64,000 bases of DNA. Source: Elusimicrobiota bacterium (GTDB taxonomy: Bacteria > Elusimicrobiota > Elusimicrobia > 2-02-FULL-39-32). The notes below the pieces were generated by a model. It was not told the DNA's origin, searched no databases, and worked only from the letters and a program-made list of their open reading frames with translations. Position 1 is the stretch's first letter; each line of letters opens with the position of its first letter. The position numbers and the translations under genes were made by a program. This document shows, piece by piece, positions 55,265-64,000 of the stretch. Location: contig JACPBF010000012.1 of the NCBI GenBank assembly GCA_016180425.1, positions 1 to 64,000 of the forward strand, given 5' to 3'.

Positions 55265-55573
55265 CTGAACGATATTATTCATGGCGTTGTACTATTTGAT
55301 TGGGATGAAGGAAATATAGATAAAAATTGGGAAAAGCATAAAGTAACGATCTCTGAATGTGAGGATATTTTTTTTAATCAACCGTTGATTGCGGTTGATA
55401 TTCAGCATTCCCAGACCGAGCAAAGGTACTTCGCCTATGGCATATCTGATAAAGGCAAAACATTATTTATATCTTTTACAGTGCGCCAAAACAAAATAAG
55501 AGTGATTTCAGCAAGAGATATGAATAAGAAAGAGAGGAGATTCTATCATGAAGAAATTAAAAACAATACCTAA
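55259..55573 (+). CDS. brnT: BrnT-family toxin
   Basis: 104 residues. Signature strings are FDWDEGNIDKNWEKHKVTISECEDIFF, read as FDWDEGNIDKNWEKH then the beta turn, followed by ERYFAYG-type QRYFAYGISDKGK, FISFTVRQNKIRVISARDMNKKERRFY. BrnT is a RelE-fold ribonuclease. The message appears leaderless. The antitoxin gene overlaps the 3' end by 26 bases. Confidence 0.9.
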   Translation: MELNDIIHGVVLFDWDEGNIDKNWEKHKVTISECEDIFFNQPLIAVDIQHSQTEQRYFAYGISDKGKTLFISFTVRQNKIRVISARDMNKKERRFYHEEIKNNT

Positions 55574-55826
55574 ATTTAAAAGTGAGGATGAGGAGAGAGA
55601 CTTTTGGGCGATTCATGATTCAACAAACTATATAGATTTGTCAAAGGCAAAAAGAGTTACTTTCCCAAACTTACGCAGAACTACAAAATTGGTGGCTATA
55701 AATATGCCGATATCTTTGCTTGACAATTTGAAATTTCTTGCAAATAAAATGGATATTGCTTATCAATCCCTTATGAAGATGTTTTTATCAGAACGAGTTA
55801 AAAAAGAATTACATGCTAAAAGATAA
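55548..55826 (+). CDS. CopG/BrnA-type antitoxin
   Basis: 92 residues. The N-terminus FKSEDEERDFWAIHDS followed by YIDLSKAKRVTFPNL and the C-terminal LANKMDIAYQSLMKMFLSERV are the CopG-antitoxin landmarks; the latter is the ribbon-helix-helix part. It should neutralise the BrnT toxin and repress through the palindrome at the promoter. The stop lies 14 bases from the convergent giant gene. Confidence 0.9.
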   Translation: MKKLKTIPKFKSEDEERDFWAIHDSTNYIDLSKAKRVTFPNLRRTTKLVAINMPISLLDNLKFLANKMDIAYQSLMKMFLSERVKKELHAKR

Positions 55827-55840
55827 AGTGCGGGATAACT

Positions 55841-58800
55841 TCAGGAGTTTTCCTTGACCAACACGCAAGCCAACTTTACGATTAATTCCCTCATCCATCT
55901 AAAACGAACCAATAAAATCGCGCTTAAAAAAGCATGGGATTTTGACCAGTTCACAATCCGAACTCTTTGAGAAAATTGGATAAAAATCTTATTCCTTGTT
56001 TTTTCTGGAAGCCGAGATAAAATCTTCTGGATTCTTTTAAACTTTGCTTCAGGGTTTAGGTCAGCTTGAGATGAAAGGATGAACTGAAAAATAAAAGGGT
56101 TTGAGAAAAAAAGTTCTGGTTCGGTTTTTAGGGAAAGCGGCAGGAGAAGTTGTTCCGGAGCAATTCTTTCTTTAGAATAGCTTCCCCACTCATGGCTAGC
56201 CATAAAAATCATTAACATTTGAGCAAAGGAGCTAAAATCAAGGTAAGTTAAAAGCCAGCCTAGGGGGCTGCTTAAGGCGATTAAGTTCATAAGCCGGCTA
56301 GATGCATAAGAAAAAAGATCAGCCAAAGATCGTCCGGTAGAACGCAACTTGAGCGCAAAAACATTGTTAATTCCTGGATTTAGAAAAAATGCGCTTTTTT
56401 CTTTAAGCCCGACTCTTGACAGACCTTCAATTCCTTTCCAAAATCCCTCTTGCGGTTCAATCTTTTTATATAAAGGAGAGGCTTTTTCAATCAGTCCCTC
56501 TACCGCTCTAAAATAGACTTTTTTTAATTCATCTAAATTCTTTGCCGCGCCTATCTTCTCAATCAGAGCTTTTGAAATATTTTCCTCAAGTAGGGTCTTT
56601 TTTTCAGACAAAATTCCGCTTAAGGCTTGGTCCAAAACTTTCCATCCCTTTGAAACATGTTCTTTAGATAGTGGAAGATTCCTTTCAGATAAACATCTTG
56701 ATATAAATTCATCTAAAACCACTAACCTTTTTTGAAGATTTTGAACTATTAAAGAAAAATCCCCTTCCCATGAAAAAGAAGAAAATGCTTTCTCTAAGTC
56801 AGGATCAAGACTTCTAAACTGCTTAAGCTCTTCCAAAAGAGATTGAAAAAAAGTTTTGCTCCCTAAAATAAACCCTGGCAAATGGTTTGGCTCTGAAAAA
56901 AAATCTGCTAAAACTTTGGAAAACATGGTACGATCCATGGTTAAAGAAGCCTCTAATTTTTTTCTTAATTCAAATATAAAAATTTTCAACTCCCCTCTAA
57001 ACTTAAGAGACGTATGAGCAAATGGAAACCTTTCTTTGACAAAAGTCAACAATCTATCCTGATCTAATCTCCCCCCAGCAGCATGCACAGCCTTATCCAG
57101 AATTGGCAAAACCTTTAAAAAAAACTGGGTTATAGATTGTAAATTCTCCTCCCCTCCATCTTTAATAAGTTCTGCTTTTAACTCTAAAATCTGATCTTTT
57201 AATTTCTGATCTTGGGATAGAGCAAAAACCATTTCTGAGCTTTCTTTACAAAACGATTCTACGGACCGAAATAAAATTTGAGCGCCCTCTCCTTTAGGAT
57301 GGGTCAGTTCTCCTCCCAAACGCATGATCTTTTCTTTCATAAGCTCCTCCAAACCCTTTTCTGCTTCTAATCGCAAAGAAAGATAAATCTTTTTAAATTC
57401 TTCCAAATTCAGGTTCGAGCTTCTGATCAAATGATCTCTAACCTTTTTCACCAATGTTTGTTCAGGCAAAAATCCTAAAACCTTTTCCAAATTTTTTGCA
57501 AATGATTCTAAACCATAAAATAAATCTGAAATCTCTTTTGAATCTCCTAATGACATCTTAAGCCCCGGAACCATGATTGGTTGTGAAAATCGAGGTTCAT
57601 TCCACAAGCCAAGTTCAGTTCCGGGGTTTGAATCTCCTAAGGATCCCTTAAGGGAATCTTGCAAGCTGCGGTGAGGTTCTCCCTTCATACGTTCAACCTT
57701 TTTTAAAAATCCATTCAGCTCATCTTCTTGGAACTTAAAAAAATCTTCCCGGGTTCTGGCAGAACTAAGACGCTGTAATTTTTGAGGCAACTGCTGATCA
57801 AGAAAAGTTCCTAAACTCCTTTCATTTTCTTTAAATAAGATGAACTTTTCTTTTAAATCTCTAGCTAAGATTTCAAACCTTTTATGAATTTCTTCTTGCG
57901 GATATAGATGCTCCTCGCTTTGAAAATGTTGGATCTCTTTTTCTCTCATCTCTTTGCCAAAATACGGCAATCCTTTTTCTCTAAAAATAGTGCTTAAAAT
58001 ATGGTCAATTTCTTTCTCTAAATTATTCAGGGTTTTAAAAGCCTCAGCGCTTGTGCGAAAATGGTTTTGAGGATCTTCCAGAAAACTCTTGAGCGAGGAT
58101 GCAGAGTTTGGATTTTTGGAATCCATGAGATTCAAGGTCATTGAGATTTTTTGCAAAAGCTCTTTTGCTTCTAAATTTAATTCTCTGGAAGCTAGCCATG
58201 TTTCAAGGGGATGAAAGTCTCTCCTTATTTGATCCCCATCGGAGAATGCCCCTAAGGAGTAGGAAGATGGTTTTGTTTTCGATAGAGGAAAAAAAACAGA
58301 TCGGACTTCTCTAAAAAGCGTTTGGGATACTGCTCTTACTGATCGCGCCAGATCAGGAGAAGATAACTCTTTATTTAGAGATTTGCCCCACAAGGTTTGC
58401 CAAAAAACCTCTGCAAAAGATTGGGTTTCTTGTTTAATTTTTGCGTCTAGAACACTTTTTTTCCAACCATGATCTAACCCTTGCAAAAATTTTAAAATTT
58501 GTTGGGCGCAAATTTTCGGATCACTTTCCAGCTTACTTTCTTTTAATAAAGGCTCTATGCTTTGAAATAGGTTTAATTTTGTCTCTTGAGCATGGTCTTT
58601 AGTCCCTGAAATTGTCATTGATTGTGAGAATGTGGATGAATTCCACAATTCAATCTCTCTTCTGGGATTTTTAAGCTGCAAAACATGAACGATTCTTAAA
58701 AAATGACTCTTTAAAGCATTGACGCTCGCCTCCAAACCTTCCTTTGTGTCTGCTAAAGAACCAGTCCCAATAGTTTTAATCGCTTGGATATCTCTCATCA

Positions 58801-61800
58801 GAAAAAATTGCAGGCTGTTCTCAATGGTTTTTATGTCAGCCTGAATTTGTCTAGCTAAAGTTAAATTAAGATCAAACTTTATGGAATTTTTTAAAAGCAC
58901 CCTTTGCCAAATTCTCTTGATCACAGGCTCTGCCAAATCCCTATTTTCTCCAAAACCTAAGGATAAACCAGAGTGAATCTCCTCTCTTTTTAAAGCAGCC
59001 TCTCTATTCTCTAAAATGATCAGAAACTGCTCCAACTTCTTCCCAGAATTTATGAAAATTTTTGAATTGTATGGAATCCCTAATTTTTGAGAAACTGTAG
59101 AAAGCAGCTCTTTAGTTTCTTGAATATAAGCTGGATACCTTTGCGCAATCTCCAAATAGCTTCTTGCGCCTTCAAAATGATGGTTCAACCGCTCCTCTAA
59201 AATCCCAAGCTTTTGATCTTGGGTTAAAAGAACTATGGTCTCATCTAATTTTTGATTAGTGTTCCTAAATTCTTTTAAAAATGGTTCTGGGGAGCTGCTA
59301 TTTTCTAAAACAATTTGAGAAAAATTTGGAGTTTTAAAATAAAGCAGTTCGGAATCCTTAAAAACTGTAAGTAATGAATCTTCAATTTCATTTTGCATGC
59401 TTAAAAAAGTTCTTTCAAATTGTTTAAGATCATATTGATTTTTAAAGTTCCCTAAAATTTTTGTTTGGAAAAATTCCCACAAAGAGCCAACCCCGTTTTT
59501 CAAGGCTAAGGATGGATTCCAAAAACTATTTAAAAGAGCGCTGCCTCCTTTAGAAAGTATTTCTTTCCATTCCCTGCTATTTTCTTCTTTTAAAGCGTAC
59601 TCCATCATCTTAATAAGAAGAGTTAAATTCGCTTTTTCTTTCAAACCAGGAACGCTCTCCAAAGCTTTTTCCATTTCTTCCGCGTACCGAAACATCCCTT
59701 TTTTAAGTTCTTCTAAATTTTTTACATCTTTAAAACAGATGTCAAAAATAGAATTAACCTTTTCTAAAAGCCTCTCTTCCCCAGAAACTAAATAAAATGT
59801 CTGTCCCAAAAATCCCTTGTGCGCTAAAAAAATCCGGAATAAAAAATCTTCCAATTCATTGTTTTGAAGGTTCCAAACCCAAGACTCAAAAAAAGACCTC
59901 TCTAAATGAACTGGAATAGAATTCCTGCTTAAACCCCGATTCAACAAATCTTGAGAAAGTTCTTGCAAAAATTCATGGAAACCCTCTTTTTTTAAAGGCT
60001 TTTCAAATATTGCTTGAACCACTGCCGCGTGGTTTTCTACAGCGCTCCTTATATAATGATCCAAATCTTGCTTTAAAGATTCTTCAATTTCCTGATAAGC
60101 ATGATAAAAAGGACTGAACTCTTCAGGTTCTTCATCGAATTCTTTTTCAAGCAAAGACCTCACCCTATTTTCCAGTTCTCCGGATAAAGCGGCTGGACTA
60201 GAGCTTGGTTCTGAAAATTCATCCAACTCTATTTTTCTTTGATTGAGCTCTTGCTTAAAAAAATCAGCGCTTTGAGCAAACCTAATAAGCCAGTTTTTCA
60301 AGCCAAAGGCATCTGTTTCTAGCTCTTTTAAATCAGTCAGTTCCTTATCTATCCGCTCTAAAGCAGGATAAAAATAAGAGTCCTGATCTAAGCGGTCCAA
60401 AAGATTTTGCACTCTAGTTGAAAATGATTCCTCAATTAATTCTGGAAATTTTTCAAAAAGAGCTTGGGTTGAATTCTCAAACAAATCTTTTTCTACTAAA
60501 GAATTAAGTAAAAAATGATCCCCTTTTTCTATGGTCGCTTGAATAAATTCCATTAATTCAATCAGAGCTTGTTTAAACTCTTCCCTATCCTCAAAATGAG
60601 CGTAAGGGGTTTGATAAAAAAGTTCTTTTGCCTTTAAAGTCAAAAAGCCCTTATGAGCAGCGCTTCCTATTTTTCCCTGATCCTCTTCAATCCTAATTTC
60701 CATTTGTTCTAGCCAGGCGCTAATATTTTTAATCCATTCTTTAGAATTTACAGGATTTTGCTTCAGTTTAAAGAGCATTTCCTCCATCTCTAAAGAGTCT
60801 AAAGGAGAAAGCCTCAACGCAATCCTTCTTGCATTTAAATGTTCCAGCATAAAACGAGCCGCGCTTTCCAAACCTTGAGAAAGTTTTTCAATTTTAAATG
60901 GAGCGTCATTTAAAGAAAAATAGATATCTCTTTTTGCGTTCCGCTCATAATCCCTTTGCTGAAACTGCCGATAACTTTCTAAATAAAATGAGCGAAAGAA
61001 AAATAGAGAAATCCAGGAAAAAAAAGGAGAAAATAATTTTTCCGCAAAAAAATCCATTTTAGGATTTAAGAGCCCTGCGGCGAGCAAACTCTTTCTTAAA
61101 ACCCTCGTATCCCTGACTAAGACCGAAGCCAATAAATAAAGCGACCTTCCTAATAGATACGTAATAAAAATGACGCTAAGGGTAAGACCAGGTTCAACCA
61201 AACTCTCTAAGCTAAAGTTAGAAAAACTCATGACAACTTCTCTTAAACTGCGCCTTAGGGGTGAATAAAGAACAACCCAGAAAGAGCCTAGTGGAGCAAG
61301 CGCGCTTAAGGTTAACCAGCTCCATTCTTTTGTTTTTTCCATTTGGTTCCTATCTTCTTTCTTTAAAACCGCGCTGTTTTTAATCTCCTCTAAATCCATC
61401 TTTCTCCAAAAAAGGAGATCTAAAGAACGAAGCCACTCTAAAAAACCGATCATTGGCTCTAAAAAGATCATCCTCACTAAAAAAAAGTAACGCCTCATAA
61501 AAAAAGCGGGATTGAGAGCCATAAACAGTTCTAATTTCTTTTCTATTTGCGCGCGGAGCAGCTCTTCCTGAAAGACCCTTAGCTGCAAAAATTTTGGCAT
61601 TCCTTTAAAAGCGTTCTTATGAATAAAAATAGTTCCCTCTCCTCCAATCTTTATCAGACGAAACCCTAACTTTGCATAGGGTCTCCCTTTCGCTCCTTTA
61701 AATATTTCCAGATGCGGATCCAATTTTTTATCTTTTTGAAAAGGGCCTATTCTATGAACCCCAAGATAAAGAACAGGGTAACGAAAAATCCAATCCCGCA

Positions 61801-64000
61801 AAACACTGAAACCTAATAAAGGCGCAAAAGAAAGAAAAAAATTCACAAAACCAGAATTAGCTCTAAAAAGGAAATGGGTTAGGTATCGAACAAAATTAAA
61901 AAGATGATCCTCAGCTTCTATCTGAAGCGTTAAGATAGGAAACCAAAGGGAGAAACTCATGGAACCAATGAGCGCAAAAAGGATTGTGGAGGAAAGAAAA
62001 AAATTCATCCAGACAAAAGAACGTCTCCATTCTAAAGGAGCTCTAAAATCATTTTTTGCGAGCTTGCTAGCGCGGCGCGCCAGTAATAGCTTTACAACGT
62101 TTAGTTGACGGCAAGCATTGGTAAGAGGCGTTAGGGACATTCCAGTAGTATTCGATTGCGTTTTATTAATTTGAAGCTGAATTAAGATGAAAAAGCTCTT
62201 TAAAAATTTTAAAGGAAGCAAAACGCCGCCTAAAAATATTGAACTGACAAATCTGGATATGGGGCTAAGATAATATCTTCCAACCCTCTTAACTCCTAAA
62301 ACATTCAAAGCGCTTAAATTATGAATATAAAGAAAAATTTGCAGGGCAGGCGGAACTTTCTTTAAACTTTTATCAAATATCTCAACTCTCTCCTTATTTT
62401 TTAAACTCACAGGACTCCAAAATTTCATTCTTGAAGGGATCTTTTTCATTAAAGGAATGGAATCAAATCCTGAAAACAATGGAACATCTTTTTTATGCTT
62501 AAAATAACGATCCAACGCGAATTTATTCAAAAATAGGATTAAAAAGCCATGTAAAGCATGCGCTAGGGATATGGAAATAAGAGGGGCCAAAATTTGATAA
62601 GGAATAAGAGAAAATTGAAAGAAAATCTTAAAAAATCTTTGAACTGAAAAAACAAGCGGATCAATCACCGCTGAATTCCAATGCGGGCTGTGAACCGGAC
62701 TTGTCACAAACCAAAGAAGGAAAAAAAACCAAAGAGAATTGAAAGTTAAAGAAACTAAAAGAGCGGTTTGATCTCTTTTTTTAACCCCCTGGCTATTCCT
62801 CCAAAAATTTTTAAGAGACTTTAGTTTCCCTTGAGTTTCTACTTTAGCATCTCTTAATAAAGTATCTAACGGAAGCTCAAATTTATAATTAAATATTTTT
62901 TTCTTTTTTTCAATCTGCCAAACAACAGGCTTCCCGGAAATTCTTAAAACCAAGTAAGCCTTATTCCTTCCTGAATAAAAAATTTTTTCAAAACTTTCTA
63001 TTTTTAAAGAAGAAAATTTTTTTAACCATTCTTTAAGCTCCAGTAAAAGCCTCTTTTTATGCCGAACGCGATGGCGAAAAAGAGAGAGCAGGATCAGTTT
63101 AGCAACTGTCTCTTCTCTAAACCCAGGCTTTAGGAACTGAGATGGCGGCGCAAGAAAATCATCTGAGAATGAGTTGTTTAACCCGTATTTTGCAATAGGC
63201 GTGTCGGAGGAGATGAACGAGGACGCGACTTTTTCGACGAAAAAAGCGAGAGCGTAGCGTTGGCTACGGTCGAGCTTTTTGAGGACAAAAAGGTCCGTCA
63301 TCGTTCGTCGAATCCAACGTCCTATTGCAAAATCCGGGTTTAAGGAAGGTTGAATGATAAAATAATTTACCTTTTTCTCCTTAAAAATCCGTTTTAAACC
63401 ATGGGTATGAAATCCCCCTGCAATGAGCACAGCCTGATGAATATTCCTTCTTTCCATATCTCTTAAAGCATTTTCAGCCATGGCTCTATCTCTTTTTACA
63501 GCCAGCTCGTAAAATTCGTTAGTATCATGGTAACGCTTCATCCACTTGGCTGGAACCATCGCTTTAAAAAACTTTTCATTTTCTTTATGATTCAACCGCA
63601 TCCATTCTTCCTTGCCCATTTTTAGGGAAAAAAATCTTTCCAAATTTAAGAAATGTTTTGCCTTTAGTTGCCTTAGGTACGCATTTAATGATAAATCCTG
63701 TTTTAAGAGCTTAAAATAAATCTTTGCATGAGATTGATAGAGTTCTGTATCTTCTACTCCAATAATCCGTAAACCTGCATGAGGATTTCTTACCGCATAG
63801 AACTCAGGTCCAGTTAAAGAGCTATCCTCTAAATAATTTTCAGCCAAAACTTCTTTTATGTTTCTGCTAGGGAAATCACTAAAAAAACTAATAGAGAGTT
63901 CCCCCCATGCTCCTTCAACATAAACCGGGGTTGTCTCTTTAACCCGTATTTTGCAATAGGCGTGTTGGAGGAGACGAGCGAGGGCGAGGCTTTTTCGACG
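55841..64000 (-). CDS. Giant membrane / helical protein with Tiki-like N-terminal domain (5' end beyond right edge)
   Basis: Open to the window edge: about 2719 codons seen. A TTG at 63847 opens a complete frame, but homology to giant gene 2 continues upstream (VEGAWG here, LEGAHG there), so the real start is outside. The first ~330 residues are the Tiki/ChaN-like domain with GGFHTHG (about residue 195). A palindromic element inserts ~54 residues just after it, and another lies at the edge. A ~700-residue multi-helix membrane region follows. About 1500 residues of charged, probably alpha-helical and coiled sequence follow, then two hydrophobic segments near the C-terminus. No kinase or HExxH motif was seen. 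Function unknown; homology of the N-terminal domain is directly visible. Confidence 0.88.
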   Translation of the reverse strand, partial: RRKSLALARLLQHAYCKIRVKETTPVYVEGAWGELSISFFSDFPSRNIKEVLAENYLEDSSLTGPEFYAVRNPHAGLRIIGVEDTELYQSHAKIYFKLLKQDLSLNAYLRQLKAKHFLNLERFFSLKMGKEEWMRLNHKENEKFFKAMVPAKWMKRYHDTNEFYELAVKRDRAMAENALRDMERRNIHQAVLIAGGFHTHGLKRIFKEKKVNYFIIQPSLNPDFAIGRWIRRTMTDLFVLKKLDRSQRYALAFFVEKVASSFISSDTPIAKYGLNNSFSDDFLAPPSQFLKPGFREETVAKLILLSLFRHRVRHKKRLLLELKEWLKKFSSLKIESFEKIFYSGRNKAYLVLRISGKPVVWQIEKKKKIFNYKFELPLDTLLRDAKVETQGKLKSLKNFWRNSQGVKKRDQTALLVSLTFNSLWFFFLLWFVTSPVHSPHWNSAVIDPLVFSVQRFFKIFFQFSLIPYQILAPLISISLAHALHGFLILFLNKFALDRYFKHKKDVPLFSGFDSIPLMKKIPSRMKFWSPVSLKNKERVEIFDKSLKKVPPALQIFLYIHNLSALNVLGVKRVGRYYLSPISRFVSSIFLGGVLLPLKFLKSFFILIQLQINKTQSNTTGMSLTPLTNACRQLNVVKLLLARRASKLAKNDFRAPLEWRRSFVWMNFFLSSTILFALIGSMSFSLWFPILTLQIEAEDHLFNFVRYLTHFLFRANSGFVNFFLSFAPLLGFSVLRDWIFRYPVLYLGVHRIGPFQKDKKLDPHLEIFKGAKGRPYAKLGFRLIKIGGEGTIFIHKNAFKGMPKFLQLRVFQEELLRAQIEKKLELFMALNPAFFMRRYFFLVRMIFLEPMIGFLEWLRSLDLLFWRKMDLEEIKNSAVLKKEDRNQMEKTKEWSWLTLSALAPLGSFWVVLYSPLRRSLREVVMSFSNFSLESLVEPGLTLSVIFITYLLGRSLYLLASVLVRDTRVLRKSLLAAGLLNPKMDFFAEKLFSPFFSWISLFFFRSFYLESYRQFQQRDYERNAKRDIYFSLNDAPFKIEKLSQGLESAARFMLEHLNARRIALRLSPLDSLEMEEMLFKLKQNPVNSKEWIKNISAWLEQMEIRIEEDQGKIGSAAHKGFLTLKAKELFYQTPYAHFEDREEFKQALIELMEFIQATIEKGDHFLLNSLVEKDLFENSTQALFEKFPELIEESFSTRVQNLLDRLDQDSYFYPALERIDKELTDLKELETDAFGLKNWLIRFAQSADFFKQELNQRKIELDEFSEPSSSPAALSGELENRVRSLLEKEFDEEPEEFSPFYHAYQEIEESLKQDLDHYIRSAVENHAAVVQAIFEKPLKKEGFHEFLQELSQDLLNRGLSRNSIPVHLERSFFESWVWNLQNNELEDFLFRIFLAHKGFLGQTFYLVSGEERLLEKVNSIFDICFKDVKNLEELKKGMFRYAEEMEKALESVPGLKEKANLTLLIKMMEYALKEENSREWKEILSKGGSALLNSFWNPSLALKNGVGSLWEFFQTKILGNFKNQYDLKQFERTFLSMQNEIEDSLLTVFKDSELLYFKTPNFSQIVLENSSSPEPFLKEFRNTNQKLDETIVLLTQDQKLGILEERLNHHFEGARSYLEIAQRYPAYIQETKELLSTVSQKLGIPYNSKIFINSGKKLEQFLIILENREAALKREEIHSGLSLGFGENRDLAEPVIKRIWQRVLLKNSIKFDLNLTLARQIQADIKTIENSLQFFLMRDIQAIKTIGTGSLADTKEGLEASVNALKSHFLRIVHVLQLKNPRREIELWNSSTFSQSMTISGTKDHAQETKLNLFQSIEPLLKESKLESDPKICAQQILKFLQGLDHGWKKSVLDAKIKQETQSFAEVFWQTLWGKSLNKELSSPDLARSVRAVSQTLFREVRSVFFPLSKTKPSSYSLGAFSDGDQIRRDFHPLETWLASRELNLEAKELLQKISMTLNLMDSKNPNSASSLKSFLEDPQNHFRTSAEAFKTLNNLEKEIDHILSTIFREKGLPYFGKEMREKEIQHFQSEEHLYPQEEIHKRFEILARDLKEKFILFKENERSLGTFLDQQLPQKLQRLSSARTREDFFKFQEDELNGFLKKVERMKGEPHRSLQDSLKGSLGDSNPGTELGLWNEPRFSQPIMVPGLKMSLGDSKEISDLFYGLESFAKNLEKVLGFLPEQTLVKKVRDHLIRSSNLNLEEFKKIYLSLRLEAEKGLEELMKEKIMRLGGELTHPKGEGAQILFRSVESFCKESSEMVFALSQDQKLKDQILELKAELIKDGGEENLQSITQFFLKVLPILDKAVHAAGGRLDQDRLLTFVKERFPFAHTSLKFRGELKIFIFELRKKLEASLTMDRTMFSKVLADFFSEPNHLPGFILGSKTFFQSLLEELKQFRSLDPDLEKAFSSFSWEGDFSLIVQNLQKRLVVLDEFISRCLSERNLPLSKEHVSKGWKVLDQALSGILSEKKTLLEENISKALIEKIGAAKNLDELKKVYFRAVEGLIEKASPLYKKIEPQEGFWKGIEGLSRVGLKEKSAFFLNPGINNVFALKLRSTGRSLADLFSYASSRLMNLIALSSPLGWLLTYLDFSSFAQMLMIFMASHEWGSYSKERIAPEQLLLPLSLKTEPELFFSNPFIFQFILSSQADLNPEAKFKRIQKILSRLPEKTRNKIFIQFSQRVRIVNWSKSHAFLSAILLVRFRWMRELIVKLACVLVKENS
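57563..57626. repeat. Small in-frame hairpin repeat in giant gene 3, copy 1
   Basis: A 64 bp palindrome with ends CCCCGGAAC and GTTCCGGGG. It is translated as a peptide beginning PGTELGLWNEPRFSQ. AATCTCCTAA repeats directly on both sides (57541 and 57631), giving SLGDS twice in the protein, which may mark a target duplication. Confidence 0.65.
58601..58668. repeat. Small in-frame hairpin repeat in giant gene 3, copy 2
   Basis: About 68 bp, similar to the copy at 57563: TTGTGA, ATTCCACAA and ends TCCCTGAA / TTCTGGGA align. The peptide (REIELWNSSTFSQS) matches the first copy at ELWN and FSQ. Confidence 0.6.
63180..63341. repeat. Long palindromic element inserted in frame in giant gene 3 (~162 bp)
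   Basis: Ends AACCCGTATTTTGCAATAGG and a near-perfect complement; arms ~80 bp; core GAGAGCGTA...TACGGTCGAGC shared with the rodZ/lolA element. Length is a multiple of three and the host frame stays open, adding about 54 residues (starting FAIGRWIRRTMTDL and ending SSDTPIAKYG) just after the Tiki-like domain. Confidence 0.88.
63941..64000. repeat. Long palindromic element at right edge (partial)
   Basis: Starts with the same 20-base end AACCCGTATTTTGCAATAGG and a similar inner part as the copy at 63180. It is cut by the window. The giant frame is open through it, in a different reading phase from the other copy, and it lies where giant gene 2 has a loop between conserved strands. Confidence 0.8.

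Noticed and set aside
62050-62160. Ankyrin-like string (TPLTNACRQLNVVKLLLARRA) in giant gene 3
   Set aside because: It is a single partial match in a GC-richer stretch between membrane helices. One isolated half repeat does not make an ankyrin domain; more likely a translated insertion.
1-64000. tRNA, rRNA, CRISPR arrays, prophage or transposase genes
   Set aside because: None recognised on reading the intergenic gaps and ORFs. The repeats present are palindromic elements and a tandem duplication without an encoded transposase.

Overview
The window is AT-rich and densely coded, mostly on the minus strand. It suggests a Gram-negative, uncultured-type bacterium. The best guess is an Omnitrophota (former OP3) relative. 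Giant secreted or membrane multidomain proteins sit beside a normal bacterial housekeeping cluster with LolA and RodZ. That phylum-level assignment is inference, because no rRNA gene is present and no tRNA was recognised.

Regions. (1) 1-9.0 kb: the 5' part of a giant minus-strand gene, at least 3013 codons and running off the left edge, with three HExxH sites, two LysM repeats and a duplicated membrane module. (2) 8.5-9.5 kb: a tandem duplication carrying two plus-strand mini-operons, each with its own consensus promoter and encoding a two-helix and a one-helix small membrane protein, antisense to or between the giant genes. (3) 9.5-24.7 kb: a ~5085-residue giant gene with Tiki/ChaN-like, M48, UbiB-kinase, CPBP-like, M48 and UbiB-kinase modules. 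Its leader at 24.75-25.06 kb shows a promoter, a c-di-GMP-I (GEMM) riboswitch and an intrinsic terminator. (4) 25.1-25.7 kb: a RelE/ParE toxin with an RHH antitoxin and its operator. (5) 25.8-32.9 kb: a five-gene MoxR/DUF58/BatA-like/DUF4159/VWA operon. (6) 33.0-34.4 kb: a lone plus-strand thiolase. (7) 34.4-53.4 kb: a housekeeping run, read from high to low coordinate as rimP-nusA-infB-rbfA-hyp-nrnA-ribF-rpsO-pnp-accB-wHTH-ftsK-lolA-rodZ-pgsA-pgpA-M48-recA-xer. (8) 53.6-55.8 kb: a plus-strand multispanning membrane protein and a BrnT/CopG toxin-antitoxin pair. (9) 55.8 kb to the right edge: a third giant gene, over 2700 codons, whose N-terminal domain is homologous to that of the second.

A striking layer over this is a set of long palindromic elements (~70-170 bp). 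Members share terminal sequences and a core. They sit in intergenic gaps (rodZ/lolA, wHTH/accB, upstream of the membrane protein) and also inside giant gene 3, where at least one full copy is translated in frame, much like Rickettsia palindromic elements. Smaller hairpins (~65 bp) also occur in frame in giant gene 3, and a different ~165 bp palindrome lies upstream of recA.

Several plus-strand promoters put the predicted transcription start at or within about 3 nt of the ATG (thiolase, brnT, small cassette A), suggesting leaderless mRNAs. The best candidates for something undescribed are the duplicated small-membrane-protein cassette, the riboswitch-controlled giant kinase/protease protein, and the in-frame palindromes.
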